A DNA stretch of 23,627 bases from Granulicatella adiacens (GTDB lineage Bacteria; Bacillota; Bacilli; Lactobacillales; Aerococcaceae), in NCBI GenBank assembly GCA_018364485.1, contig JAGZLX010000025.1, positions 1 through 23,627 of the forward strand, in the 5' to 3' direction. How positions within the stretch are numbered: position 1 is the stretch's first letter; every line of letters begins with the position of its first letter. The translations under genes were made by a program, and so were the position numbers. Shown piece after piece: positions 1-7,769 of the stretch. The notes beneath the pieces were generated by a model. The model had not been told where the DNA came from. It did no database searches and saw nothing but the letters and a program-made list of their open reading frames with translations.

Positions 1-662
1 ATATTTGGTTTTAATTCTTCAATCGCTTTGAAGGCTGCTGCCCCTTTATCGTCTTTAAGAGCTTTTCCGCCTTTATCAGCCGCTACAGATAAGAATAATG
101 GACCACCTGTTGTTGTGATGTCAGGAATTGCCACTTTGCCTTTCAAATCTTCTGACCATAAGTCGTTCCAATCTTTAATTTCACGACCTAATTTTTCTTT
201 ATCATAAACAATCGCAATACTGTTAATAGAGAATGGAATTCCTCCGCCGTTTTGGAACACTTCTTTAGCGCCATCTGTTAATAACGCAAGGTTTGGAATT
301 TCTTTTTCAGTGACTGTTTCAAATAATCCTTCAGTTGTTCCTTTTGTAGAACCTGATTGTGATAATTCGATAACGTCGATGTTGCTTCCACCGCTTTGAA
401 CTTTTGTTAACCGTTCTGAAGCATTTCCAACTTCTAATGTCACTTTAACGCCATTCGCTTCGGCAAATGGATTGATAATGTCACGCTCAACGATATCTTG
501 GCTTAATCCGAATGTGGATACGACTAATTCAGAAGAAGCGCCTTTTGAAGCATCTCCACCTGCTGTTGTGGCATCATTCTTTGGTAAATTTGCTTGGCTA
601 TTTCCGCAACCTGCTAAAACTAATAACGACGCTACTGCAATACCTGCAATTGATTTTTTCAT
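1..662 (-). CDS. ABC transporter substrate-binding lipoprotein (3' end cut by window edge)
   Basis: Only the N-terminal 220 residues are in the window; the frame is open to base 1. The protein starts MKKSIAGIAVASLLVLAGC, a lipoprotein signal peptide with lipobox LAGC and Cys19 as the predicted lipidated residue, followed by a Ser/Gly/Ala-rich linker. The mature part (…ELVVSTFGLSQDIVERDI…, later DVIELSQSG and GIPFSINSIAIVYDKEKLG) looks like a family-1 periplasmic-type binding protein of the polyamine/iron/phosphonate group. The start is supported by AAGGAG 9 nt upstream. It lies 27 bp after the ATPase gene and is the last visible gene of the ABC operon, so it should capture the imported solute at the outer face of the membrane. 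The substrate cannot be read from the sequence: putrescine/spermidine, ferric iron and 2-aminoethylphosphonate are all possible. Confidence 0.85.
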   Translation of the reverse strand, partial: MKKSIAGIAVASLLVLAGCGNSQANLPKNDATTAGGDASKGASSELVVSTFGLSQDIVERDIINPFAEANGVKVTLEVGNASERLTKVQSGGSNIDVIELSQSGSTKGTTEGLFETVTEKEIPNLALLTDGAKEVFQNGGGIPFSINSIAIVYDKEKLGREIKDWNDLWSEDLKGKVAIPDITTTGGPLFLSVAADKGGKALKDDKGAAAFKAIEELKPN

Positions 663-689
663 GTGTGTACACTCCTTAAATTTTTTATT

Positions 690-1712
690 TTATAACACAA
701 TGACATGATCTTTAGGGAACGCTAGAGAGACTTTCATTCCAACTTCTAATACGGCTGGGTTGTTCACAAGAAGCACTCCCACTTCCGTTTTCACTTCATA
801 CTGATACGCTTTTCCGATGAAGGTTCTTACTAAAATTTCACCAGATAGAACACCATCGCCCTCGTTTAAGAGTTCGATATGGTCTGGACGAATCGTTACT
901 GTCACATCGCCTTCTTTAGCATGTTCCAGCGTTTCAAGAACAAGTCCATTCGACAATTGAACAGACTTTTGGTCTTGCACCGTTCCTTTGATGAAGTTCT
1001 CAAATCCAATAAATCGAGCAACAAACTCAGTAGTTGGATGTTGATAAATTTCTTCAGGAGTCCCGTATTGTTCGATAATCCCATTATTCATGACCGCTAC
1101 CTTATCCGAGATTGAGAAACATTCCTCTTGGTCGTGTGTGACGAATAAAGTCGTAATCTTGAATTGTTGCTGGATGCGTTTGATTTCTAAACGCATTTGC
1201 AGTCTAAGTTTAGCATCCAAGTTACTTAACGGTTCGTCGAGTAATAAGAGTTTTGGTTCAATGACAAGCGCTCTGGCAAGGGCTACACGTTGTCTTTGCC
1301 CTCCTGAAAGTTGTTTTGGATAGCGGGCGCCAAGTTCTGCTAAGCCGCACACTTCAAGCATTTTCGCGACTTTCTCGTCAATCACTGCTTTACTTTCTTT
1401 TCTCACTTTCAATCCAAACGCTACATTTTCAGCCACTGTTAAATGCGGGAATAATGCGTAGCTTTGGAATACCATCCCGAATTGTCTGTGATGGACAGGC
1501 ACTTTTGTCATATCCTCACCGTCTAATTCGAAGGTTCCGCTGTTTTGATTAAGGAGTCCCGCTACAATACGAAGCGTCGTCGTTTTCCCACAACCACTCG
1601 GACCGAGCAAGGAAACTAATTCCCCTTTTTCAATCGATAAATTCAAATCTTTTAAAATATGATGCTTATTATCATAGATCATATTTACATCTGTTAATTT
1701 TACAAATGACAT
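690..1712 (-). CDS. ABC transporter ATP-binding protein (PotA-like)
   Basis: This is the cytoplasmic ATPase powering the importer. All nucleotide-binding motifs are visible: Walker A GPSGCGKTT near residue 38, Q-loop VFQSYALFPHLTV near 82, signature LSGGQRQRVALARAL near 136, Walker B LLLLDEPLSNLD near 157, and the H-loop in FVTHDQEE near 192. The C-terminal third (about 235-340) is a TOBE-type domain, usual in the polyamine/iron/phosphonate ATPases. At 340 residues it is normal length for PotA/FbpC-type proteins. The start has a clear AAGGAG. The gene begins 10 bp after the second permease gene and is followed 27 bp later by the binding-protein gene, so the four genes are very likely cotranscribed. 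Confidence 0.93.
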   Translation of the reverse strand: MSFVKLTDVNMIYDNKHHILKDLNLSIEKGELVSLLGPSGCGKTTTLRIVAGLLNQNSGTFELDGEDMTKVPVHHRQFGMVFQSYALFPHLTVAENVAFGLKVRKESKAVIDEKVAKMLEVCGLAELGARYPKQLSGGQRQRVALARALVIEPKLLLLDEPLSNLDAKLRLQMRLEIKRIQQQFKITTLFVTHDQEECFSISDKVAVMNNGIIEQYGTPEEIYQHPTTEFVARFIGFENFIKGTVQDQKSVQLSNGLVLETLEHAKEGDVTVTIRPDHIELLNEGDGVLSGEILVRTFIGKAYQYEVKTEVGVLLVNNPAVLEVGMKVSLAFPKDHVIVL

Positions 1713-1722
1713 ATCTTTCTCC

Positions 1723-2502
1723 TTATGAAATGGAAGCTAAGCCCAACGTTTTTTCAATCGCAATCATAATCCCCATCGTTACAAACATTAAAATCACAGA
1801 TAATGCCGAAACAGATGGATCGTAGTTGAATTCCATGTAACTTAATAAAGTCGTTGGAAGCATGGTCACTCCTGGACCCGATAAGAACATCGAAACAGGA
1901 ACGTTATTGAATGAGTTCACGAACGCTAGCATGAACGCCGCGAAAATTCCTGATGTGATATTTGGTAAGAGCACCGTCGCAAAGGCTCTCTTCTTCGTGC
2001 ATCCAAGCGTCCAAGCAGCCTCTTCCATCGAAACATCAACTTGTTCCATACTAGAGCCAACCACACGGATCACATATGGGATACTAATGAGGAAGTGCCC
2101 AATAAGTAATCCCGGTAGAATTGGGAATTTAAAACTCACAACAATCATTTGATAGAGCGAATACCCTACGACAATCCCCGGAATCATTGTTGGCGATAAG
2201 AAGAAATCCTTCATTAACTTCTTCCCTTTAAATTGGTCTCTGGATAATACATACGCTGCTGGCACCCCAATGACTAATGCAAGGAGTGTGGCCACAACGC
2301 CTACAAGTAAGCTCAGTTGCAAGCTCGACATGAATGCTTTTGACGTAAGCGCCATAATATACCAGTCGATGGTAAATCCTTTAATTGGGAAGGTAATAAT
2401 CGCTTCTGTCCCAAAGGAAGTAATTACGATAATCACGAGTGGCAAGAATAGGAATAAGAAGACAACAGTCGCAATCATGGTTAGTAATTTATTTTTACGC
2501 AA
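1723..2502 (-). CDS. ABC transporter permease (PotC-like)
   Basis: This is a polytopic membrane protein with about six hydrophobic segments and an EAA loop (EEAAWTLGCTKKRAFATVLL), the contact site for the ATPase. It forms the translocation pore with the preceding permease. Length, about 260 residues, is usual for PotC-type subunits. The start is uncertain. The longest frame begins with GTG at 2511 but has no convincing ribosome site. A TTG at 2502 gives MRKNKLLTMIATVVFLF and has GAGG 8 nt upstream inside the end of the previous gene, so I chose it. Either way the gene overlaps the 3' end of the first permease gene (stop at 2495-2497), suggesting translational coupling. Confidence 0.9.
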   Translation of the reverse strand: MRKNKLLTMIATVVFLFLFLPLVIIVITSFGTEAIITFPIKGFTIDWYIMALTSKAFMSSLQLSLLVGVVATLLALVIGVPAAYVLSRDQFKGKKLMKDFFLSPTMIPGIVVGYSLYQMIVVSFKFPILPGLLIGHFLISIPYVIRVVGSSMEQVDVSMEEAAWTLGCTKKRAFATVLLPNITSGIFAAFMLAFVNSFNNVPVSMFLSGPGVTMLPTTLLSYMEFNYDPSVSALSVILMFVTMGIMIAIEKTLGLASIS

Positions 2503-3331
2503 TGTCTCCACCTCGCTTATCCATCGATTTCGCTAAGAGATTCAATGCCTTCATCACGGCAAATGTAATCACAATCATGACAAACGCAATCACACTCGCA
2601 CTTGTCCAATCACCAAGCGTTGTCGCACGTTGGTAAAGCAATGTCGCTAACATCATCTTTTTATTTCCACCTAATAATTGTGGAGTTGTATATGCGGTAA
2701 GTGTCCCTGTAAACACGAGAATACTTCCGACAATCATCCCTGGTAGCGACAATGGCAAGATAATCTTGAAGAAGCCTTTTAAAGGACTTAGCCCAAGCGT
2801 TGCCGCCGCTTCAAGTAGGTCATCATCAATATTTTCCAGAACACCTACAAGCGTCATAATCATCGTTGGTAAGAATAAATAAACCGAACCGATAATAATC
2901 GAGAAGTCTGTATATAAGAGTGACATTGGCTCAGTAATCACACCAAACATCATGAGTAGATTATTAATTACTCCGTTTTTACCAAGAATCGTAATCCATG
3001 CAAAGCTTCGAATAACAGAGTTTGTTAAAAGTGGGAATAGCGTTAATGCAATTAGAATCCCTCTCCATTTCTTCGATACTCCAGAAATAACATATGCTGC
3101 AGGCAAGCCCAAAACAGCACAAAAAATAGTAACGATCAAGGAAATACTAAGCGTACGTCCTAACACCGCCATAAAATAGGAATCTTTGAAAAAATCAATA
3201 TACAGTTGCAAAGAAAAACTACTTTCTGGGAAAACCGTTGGAATCAAGCTACTTAGCAACGGAAGGACTAAGAAAAAGCACAATAGAACAATCCCTGGAA
3301 AGAGCAACGTATATCGAACGTTCTTTTTCAT
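2495..3331 (-). CDS. ABC transporter permease (PotB-like)
   Basis: First gene of the importer operon. The 278-residue product has an N-terminal signal-anchor segment (MKKNVRYTLLFPGIVLLCFF) and about six membrane spans. An EAA loop is visible (EAAATLGLSPLKGFFKIILP), as expected of a binding-protein-dependent permease. Two separate short permeases, rather than one fused protein of about 500 residues, favour the PotB/PotC-type group over classical FbpB iron permeases. The start is well supported by AAGGAG seven bases upstream. A strong promoter lies 32-60 bp upstream of the start codon and a 32-bp palindrome about 140 bp upstream, so the operon is probably regulated. Confidence 0.92.
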   Translation of the reverse strand: MKKNVRYTLLFPGIVLLCFFLVLPLLSSLIPTVFPESSFSLQLYIDFFKDSYFMAVLGRTLSISLIVTIFCAVLGLPAAYVISGVSKKWRGILIALTLFPLLTNSVIRSFAWITILGKNGVINNLLMMFGVITEPMSLLYTDFSIIIGSVYLFLPTMIMTLVGVLENIDDDLLEAAATLGLSPLKGFFKIILPLSLPGMIVGSILVFTGTLTAYTTPQLLGGNKKMMLATLLYQRATTLGDWTSASVIAFVMIVITFAVMKALNLLAKSMDKRGGDIA

Positions 3332-3362
3332 AACACATCTCCTTGTTCGTTTTTAGACTTAT

Positions 3363-3391
3363 ATTATATTCCTAAACCGAATAATTTTCAA
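3363..3391 (-). promoter_or_regulatory. Sigma-A promoter of the ABC importer operon
   Basis: On the minus strand TTGAAA (3386-3391) and TATAAT (3363-3368) are separated by 17 bp, a near-consensus housekeeping promoter. Transcription would start near 3356, about 25 bp before the first permease start codon. Confidence 0.75.
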
Positions 3392-3421
3392 TACAATTTT
3401 CAAAGTTTCCAAACAAAATTT

Positions 3422-3451
3422 TATATACTCTCTATTTAATTCGTGTTTCAA
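3422..3451 (-). promoter_or_regulatory. Possible second upstream promoter of the ABC operon
   Basis: TTGAAA (3446-3451) and TATATA (3422-3427) stand 18 bp apart on the minus strand. This is weaker than the promoter at 3363-3391, but it lies closer to the palindrome at 3470-3501, whose near edge would be about 20 bp upstream of this -35 box. The region is AT-rich, so chance is possible. Confidence 0.3.
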
Positions 3452-3469
3452 TCACTTTTCAATCCGACA

Positions 3470-3501
3470 TTACCAAATATGGTAATTACCATATTTGGTA
3501 A
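3470..3501. promoter_or_regulatory. 32-bp perfect palindrome, likely operator
   Basis: The 32 bases form a perfect inverted repeat with no loop. Each half is TTACCAAATATGGTAA or its complement, so each half is also a near-palindrome of form TTACC-N6-GGTAA, and the centre reads GGTAATTACC. Two adjacent dyads in one larger dyad suggest a double binding site for a dimeric or tetrameric regulator. It is not followed by a T run and is not at a gene end, so a terminator is unlikely. It lies about 140 bp upstream of the ABC operon start, above the -35 boxes, which suits an activator or a looping repressor. The regulator is not encoded in the window. Confidence 0.65.
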
Positions 3502-3610
3502 CGGCATCCTCTTCTCTTCTCTTATAAACGAGCGTAGAAGAAGTATTAGCACTTTATAAACTCTTTTCAAAAAAAGAAAGTACGAAGATTATCTATCTTA
3601 TGTATAAAAA

Positions 3611-3776
3611 CAAAGATTACCTCGGTTTCTATAATAACAACAATAGCGACTAGTAACCGATGCGAATTAGATTCTCTTGAAAATTTATTTTCTAGAGAAT
3701 CTTTGAGGCTCGATGCTTTCCATTTAGCGAGTGTAGAACAACATTAGTGCTTTTAACAAGCTAACTAATCAAAGTT
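3611..3776 (-). repeat. Decayed fourth copy of the intergenic hairpin repeat
   Basis: This stretch abuts the intact copy at 3777-3962 and keeps parts of its design. The apical hairpin is present: AGATTCTCT (3669-3677) pairs with AGAGAATCT (3694-3702), then a T-T mismatch, GAAAAT pairing with ATTTTC, and a TT loop. Flanks match the intact copy: CGAATTAG before and CTTTGAGG after, followed by CTCGA, as if the middle of the core had been deleted. The outer arms no longer pair well. The outer limits are approximate. No gene was found here. Confidence 0.45.
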
Positions 3777-3962
3777 CAAGGATTACAAAAAAGAATCAGT
3801 TTATTGAAAGAATAGCGGGAATAGTATTGAAACGAATAAGAGGGAGTAAGGAATTTATTCCCTACTCCCTCTTTGAGGATTCAAAGGCGAGAGACATCGG
3901 CTCGAGCCGGTACCCCGCTATTACTCTTTCAATATAAAACTGATTCTTTAAAGTAATCCTTG
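3777..3962 (-). repeat. Intergenic hairpin repeat, copy A
   Basis: Outer arms 3777-3819 and 3914-3962 are near-complementary; both ends read CAAGGATTAC inward, and the inner ends are AGCGGG and CCCGCT. Inside, on the minus strand, come a conserved core (3872-3913) with CGGCTCGAGCC, GTCTCTCGCCTTTGAATCC and TCAAA, then an apical hairpin: AGAGGGAGTA/TACTCCCTCT, an A-C mismatch, GGAAT/ATTCC, TT loop (3839-3872). It lies directly after the pheT stop codon, in the same direction as pheT, so it would be in the pheT mRNA 3' end. No ordinary terminator is visible there. Related copies are at 19400-19592 and 20566-20749. Confidence 0.85.
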
Positions 3963-3969
3963 ATTAACA

Positions 3970-6390
3970 TTATCGAATAGATACGTTTTCTAAAGCAACT
4001 AATGCTTCTTCTACGCGAGTCATGGCGGACTTAATAACGTCTTCCTCCAACGTCGCATTGCGGTTCACAAACAATAGTGAATACGCTAATGATTGGAATC
4101 CTTCTGGCACGTGTTCCCCTTTATAAACGTCGAATAACGTTACTTTTGATAAGAACTCACCAGCATTTGCACGGATGACATCCACTAACTCGGCATGTGT
4201 TAATGAAGTTGGTGCTAAGATCGCGATATCGCGCGTCATGCTTGGATATTTCGCAACAGATTGAATCACTGCTTCTTGTAAGTTCGCTTCAAGTAATGGT
4301 TCCACATCTAACTCGAAGACGAATGTGTCTTGTAAGTCTAATGCTTTTTGAACCGTTGGATGAACTTTACCAATTAAACCAATGATTTCGCCGTTTAAAA
4401 GAATGCGTGCTGATTGTCCTGGGTGTAATTCTTCGATGTCTGTTAAAGGCTCGAAGCGTACACGGTCTAGGCAATCTAGTTGTGCGAAGTACTCTTCTAG
4501 AATTCCTTTTACCACATAGAAATCCACTTTCTCTGCTTTATGGTTCCAGTTCGTACTTGTCACGTCTCCTGTTAAAATACCCGCAATGACTTCGTTCTCG
4601 ATGAAATCTTCATTGCCAGCAGTTCCTAACTTGAACACACGGCCTGCTTCGAATAATTTCACGTTGTTTTGTGAACGAGCCACATTGTATTGAACGGCTT
4701 CTAATAAACTTGGTAATAGTGATTGACGTAATTCGCTACGTTCTTCACTCATTGGCCAGCTTAAACGCACGCTTGTTGCATCTTTCTTCGTAAACCATTT
4801 TGATTTCTCTGGAGTTGTTAAAGCATAAGTGTACGCTTGTGAAAGTCCAGCTCCTTGCATGAATTGACGGGTGTAACGGATGAAGCGTTGTTTATCTGTT
4901 AATCCACCCACTGTACTTTCAGTTGTTGGTAATGTCGCAGGAATTTTATCGTATCCGTAAATACGTCCTACTTCTTCCACTAAGTCTGCTTCGATAGAAA
5001 TATCAAATCTCCATGCAGGGATTGTCACGTCGAAACGAGTTCCTTCTACAGTTGTTGGATATTCTAATTGTGCAAAGACTTGTTTCACTTCATCTAGAGT
5101 TAAGCTTGTTCCTAAAACGTGGTTTAAGCGTTCTAGAGTGATGCTTACAACTGGTAATTCTAAGTCGTAGCTTTGTACAGAAGCAAATTCTTCTTTCACT
5201 GTTCCGCCACCAAGCTCGGCAATCAATGCTGCAGCGCGTTTTCCAGCTTGAACGATCGTTGCTTTATTAATGCCCTTTTCAAAACGAGCACTTGATTCGC
5301 TACGTAAGTTATGTTTTTGTGAAGCTAAGCGAACCGCTTTAGGATCGAACAGTGCCGCTTCTAATAATACTGTTGTTGTCTCATCAGAGATTTCAGTGTC
5401 TAATCCACCCATTACCCCAGCTAATGCGACTGGTTGGCCGCCTGAAGTAATCACGATTTCGTTTTCTAATGTACGTTCTTCCCCATCTAAAGTCACTAAT
5501 GTTTCGCCTTCAGTTGCGCGACGAACATGGATGGCTTTTTCAGGTAATTTATCGTAGTCAAATGCATGAAGCGGTTGACCGTATTCCATTAAGATGTAGT
5601 TTGTTACGTCCACTAAATTATTGATCGGACGCACACCGGCTGCGATTAAACGGTTTTGCATCCATTGTGGACTTGGAGCCACTTTAACGCCTTCAATTAA
5701 AAATGCGTGGTATGCAGGAGCATCTGCTTCGTTTTCTACAGAAACTTTGACAACGCCTGGAATTTCAGAAGATGTTCCTTTTTCAAATGCATCTGGTTCT
5801 AAATTGTTCTTCAAGTTGTAAATCGCACCGATTTCATGAACAGAACCGCGCATGCTTAACGCATCAGAACGGTTTGCAGTGATGTCGAGTTCCACAATCG
5901 CTGAATCAAGCGCTAATGCATGAACTGCGTCGCTTCCCACTTCGATGCTGTCATCTGTGAAGACGTAAATCCCATCTTCGTATTCTTTTGGTACTAAGTT
6001 ACTTGTCACACCAATTTCTTGTAAGGAACAAATCATCCCTTGGGATTCTACGCCACGTAATTTTCCACGTTTAATTTTATGACCGCCAGCAATGCGTGCA
6101 CCGTGAGTCGCCACGATAATCTTTTGGCCTGCTGCGATATTTGGAGCGCCACACACAATTTGAAGCGGCTCGTCAGCTCCTACTTCTACTGTAACAACGT
6201 GTAAGTGGTCTGAGTCTGGATGGTCAACGACTTCTGTTGCTAACCCAACCACTAGTCCTTTTAAGCCTTCGCCTGGAACCGTTACGCTATCAACTTCAAT
6301 CCCTGTACGAGACATTTTTTCTCCTAATTCTTGAGGAGTGATTTGTGATAAATCAATATATTCATTTAACCATTCGTATGATAATTTCAT
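3970..6390 (-). CDS. pheT: Phenylalanine--tRNA ligase beta subunit
   Basis: Beta subunit of the alpha2-beta2 enzyme that charges tRNA-Phe. At 806 residues it is normal full length. Recognisable order: an N-terminal tRNA-binding (EMAP-like) domain at about 40-150 with ADEPLQIVCGAPN and HGARIAGGHKIKRGKLRG; the B3/B4 editing region at about 210-390 (RPINNLVDVTNYILMEYGQP, SSARFEKGI); a B5 domain at about 405-480; a catalytic-like core; and a C-terminal anticodon-binding (FDX-ACB) domain from about 713 (KYPSMTRDIAILAP, LFDVYKGEHVPEG). The ATG has an AGGAGG upstream. It starts 13 bp after the pheS stop, so the two are one operon under the T-box. An intergenic hairpin repeat follows the stop codon within 10 bp. 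Confidence 0.98.
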   Translation of the reverse strand: MKLSYEWLNEYIDLSQITPQELGEKMSRTGIEVDSVTVPGEGLKGLVVGLATEVVDHPDSDHLHVVTVEVGADEPLQIVCGAPNIAAGQKIIVATHGARIAGGHKIKRGKLRGVESQGMICSLQEIGVTSNLVPKEYEDGIYVFTDDSIEVGSDAVHALALDSAIVELDITANRSDALSMRGSVHEIGAIYNLKNNLEPDAFEKGTSSEIPGVVKVSVENEADAPAYHAFLIEGVKVAPSPQWMQNRLIAAGVRPINNLVDVTNYILMEYGQPLHAFDYDKLPEKAIHVRRATEGETLVTLDGEERTLENEIVITSGGQPVALAGVMGGLDTEISDETTTVLLEAALFDPKAVRLASQKHNLRSESSARFEKGINKATIVQAGKRAAALIAELGGGTVKEEFASVQSYDLELPVVSITLERLNHVLGTSLTLDEVKQVFAQLEYPTTVEGTRFDVTIPAWRFDISIEADLVEEVGRIYGYDKIPATLPTTESTVGGLTDKQRFIRYTRQFMQGAGLSQAYTYALTTPEKSKWFTKKDATSVRLSWPMSEERSELRQSLLPSLLEAVQYNVARSQNNVKLFEAGRVFKLGTAGNEDFIENEVIAGILTGDVTSTNWNHKAEKVDFYVVKGILEEYFAQLDCLDRVRFEPLTDIEELHPGQSARILLNGEIIGLIGKVHPTVQKALDLQDTFVFELDVEPLLEANLQEAVIQSVAKYPSMTRDIAILAPTSLTHAELVDVIRANAGEFLSKVTLFDVYKGEHVPEGFQSLAYSLLFVNRNATLEEDVIKSAMTRVEEALVALENVSIR

Positions 6391-6403
6391 GTTCTTCCTC
6401 CTC

Positions 6404-7459
6404 TTATGATTCTTTCGTAAATTGGCTTAAGAAACGCACATCGTTTGTATATAATGAACGAATATCTTCAATCCCATATTTCAACATCGCGATACGGTCT
6501 TGACCTAACCCGAAGGCAAATCCTCCGTAAACACTTGAATCCACACCAGCAGCTTCAAGGACGTTTGGATGCACCATACCACTACCTAATACTTCAATCC
6601 AACCTGTTCCTTTACATACAGAACAGCCTTCGCCACCACATTTGAAGCAGCTAATATCCACTTCTAGAGATGGCTCAGTGAATGGGAAGTAACTTGGACG
6701 AAGACGCACTTCACGGTCTTCCCCGAACATTTCTTTAGCAAATGCCGCAAGAGTCCCTTTTAAGTCTGACATCGTAATATGTTTATCGATGACAAGACCT
6801 TCGATTTGATAGAACTGATGTGAGTGAGTCGCATCATCGTTATCACGACGGAATACACGACCTGGACTTAACATCTTCAATGGACCTTTTGTAAAGTCAT
6901 GTTTTTCCATTGTACGAGCTTGTACTGGAGAAGTTTGTGTACGAAGTAAGTACTCTGGAGTGATGTAGAATGTATCTTGCATATCACGCGCTGGGTGATC
7001 TTTTGGCAAGTTCATCATCTCGAAGTTATAGTGGTCTGATTCCACTTCTGGTCCTTCTACGACTTGGTATCCAAGGCCGATGAAGAAATCTTCTACTTGG
7101 TCTTGAACGTGCGCTAATACGTGCGCAGTTCCGCGTTCCATTGGACGTCCCGGCATTGTGACGTCAATCGTTTCAGATTGCAACGCTTCTTCTAACGCTT
7201 TTGCCTCAAGCACTTCTTTAACTGAAGCGATTTTTTCTTCTAAGACAGAACGCAATTCATTGGCAAGAGCCCCCACTTTTGGTTTCTCTTCGTTGGCTAA
7301 GTTTTTAATGTTTTTTAGAACTTCAGTGATTGGTCCTTTTTTCCCTAATTGTTGTACACGAATTTGATCGAGCTCTTTTAATGTTTGCACTTCTTCTAAT
7401 GAAGCAAGCACATCTTTACGAATCGCATCAAACTGTACTTTCATTTCTTCTAAATTCAT
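6404..7459 (-). CDS. pheS: Phenylalanine--tRNA ligase alpha subunit
   Basis: Catalytic subunit of the enzyme joining phenylalanine to tRNA-Phe. The 351 residues hold an N-terminal coiled-coil region (about 1-95, rich in Glu/Lys/Leu) that grips tRNA, then a class II synthetase core: the region MERGTAHVL…VVEGPEVESDHYNFE, LRTQTSPVQARTM, motif 2 GRVFRRDNDDATHSHQFYQI and motif 3 GLGQDRIAMLKYG. A Cys cluster CFKCGGEGCSVCKGTGW near 275 is typical of the bacterial type. The start is fixed by AAGGAGG eight bases upstream. First gene of pheST, directly after the T-box terminator. Confidence 0.98.
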   Translation of the reverse strand: MNLEEMKVQFDAIRKDVLASLEEVQTLKELDQIRVQQLGKKGPITEVLKNIKNLANEEKPKVGALANELRSVLEEKIASVKEVLEAKALEEALQSETIDVTMPGRPMERGTAHVLAHVQDQVEDFFIGLGYQVVEGPEVESDHYNFEMMNLPKDHPARDMQDTFYITPEYLLRTQTSPVQARTMEKHDFTKGPLKMLSPGRVFRRDNDDATHSHQFYQIEGLVIDKHITMSDLKGTLAAFAKEMFGEDREVRLRPSYFPFTEPSLEVDISCFKCGGEGCSVCKGTGWIEVLGSGMVHPNVLEAAGVDSSVYGGFAFGLGQDRIAMLKYGIEDIRSLYTNDVRFLSQFTKES

Positions 7460-7475
7460 TGTATTCCTCCTTATA

Positions 7476-7513
7476 AAAATAAAAATCCCTTATAGCCAAA
7501 AAACTATAAGGGA
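7476..7513 (-). terminator. T-box controlled terminator before pheS
   Basis: TCCCTTATAG (7504-7513 read on the minus strand) pairs perfectly with CTATAAGGGA (7486-7495), an 8-nt T-rich loop lies between, and TTTTTATTTTT follows. The 5' strand of the stem lies just after the T-box sequence, so antiterminator and terminator are mutually exclusive. Confidence 0.9.
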
Positions 7514-7739
7514 CGAAATTTCGCGGTACCACCCTTGTTCCTTGAGACCTGCTCAAGACACTTGGACGCTGTTAACGGGGGCGACCCGAACCATTATTCA
7601 TCAGTGAATCCCAATGGTCACTCCGGAAGTGAAAAGTTTGAAACGTGACTTGGAAGACTTGCAGTCAGGATCTTCCTCCCTGAAAAGCTTTGTTAAAAAC
7701 CCTTTTCCATCAATGTGTTTTCTATATATGCTTTATCCT
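7480..7739 (-). promoter_or_regulatory. T-box riboswitch leader of pheST
   Basis: The minus strand carries the hallmark T-box sequence AAGGGTGGTACCGCG (about 7522-7536), followed by an intrinsic terminator directly before pheS. The upstream part of about 190 nt contains several short helices (for example GGAAGA/TCTTCC) as expected for stem I and the linker stems. By family knowledge, uncharged tRNA binds the specifier loop and the T-box bulge, favours the antiterminator and lets pheST be transcribed. The regulated genes predict a Phe specifier, but I could not assign its position confidently. The 5' boundary is approximate. Confidence 0.93.
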
Positions 7740-7768
7740 ATCATAACGACGTGAAAATGAAAAGGAAA
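7740..7768 (-). promoter_or_regulatory. Candidate pheST promoter
   Basis: TATGAT (7740-7745) with TTTCCT (7763-7768) 17 bp upstream on the minus strand would start the T-box leader near 7733. The -35 box is poor and overlaps the 3' end of the glycosyltransferase gene, so readthrough from that operon into the T-box is also possible. Confidence 0.4.
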
Positions 7769-7769
7769 A

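Noticed and set aside
3566..3776. A small gene in the 638-bp gap upstream of the ABC operon.
   Set aside because: Frames are short and interrupted, and the stretch is explained by the decayed repeat copy and AT-rich DNA.
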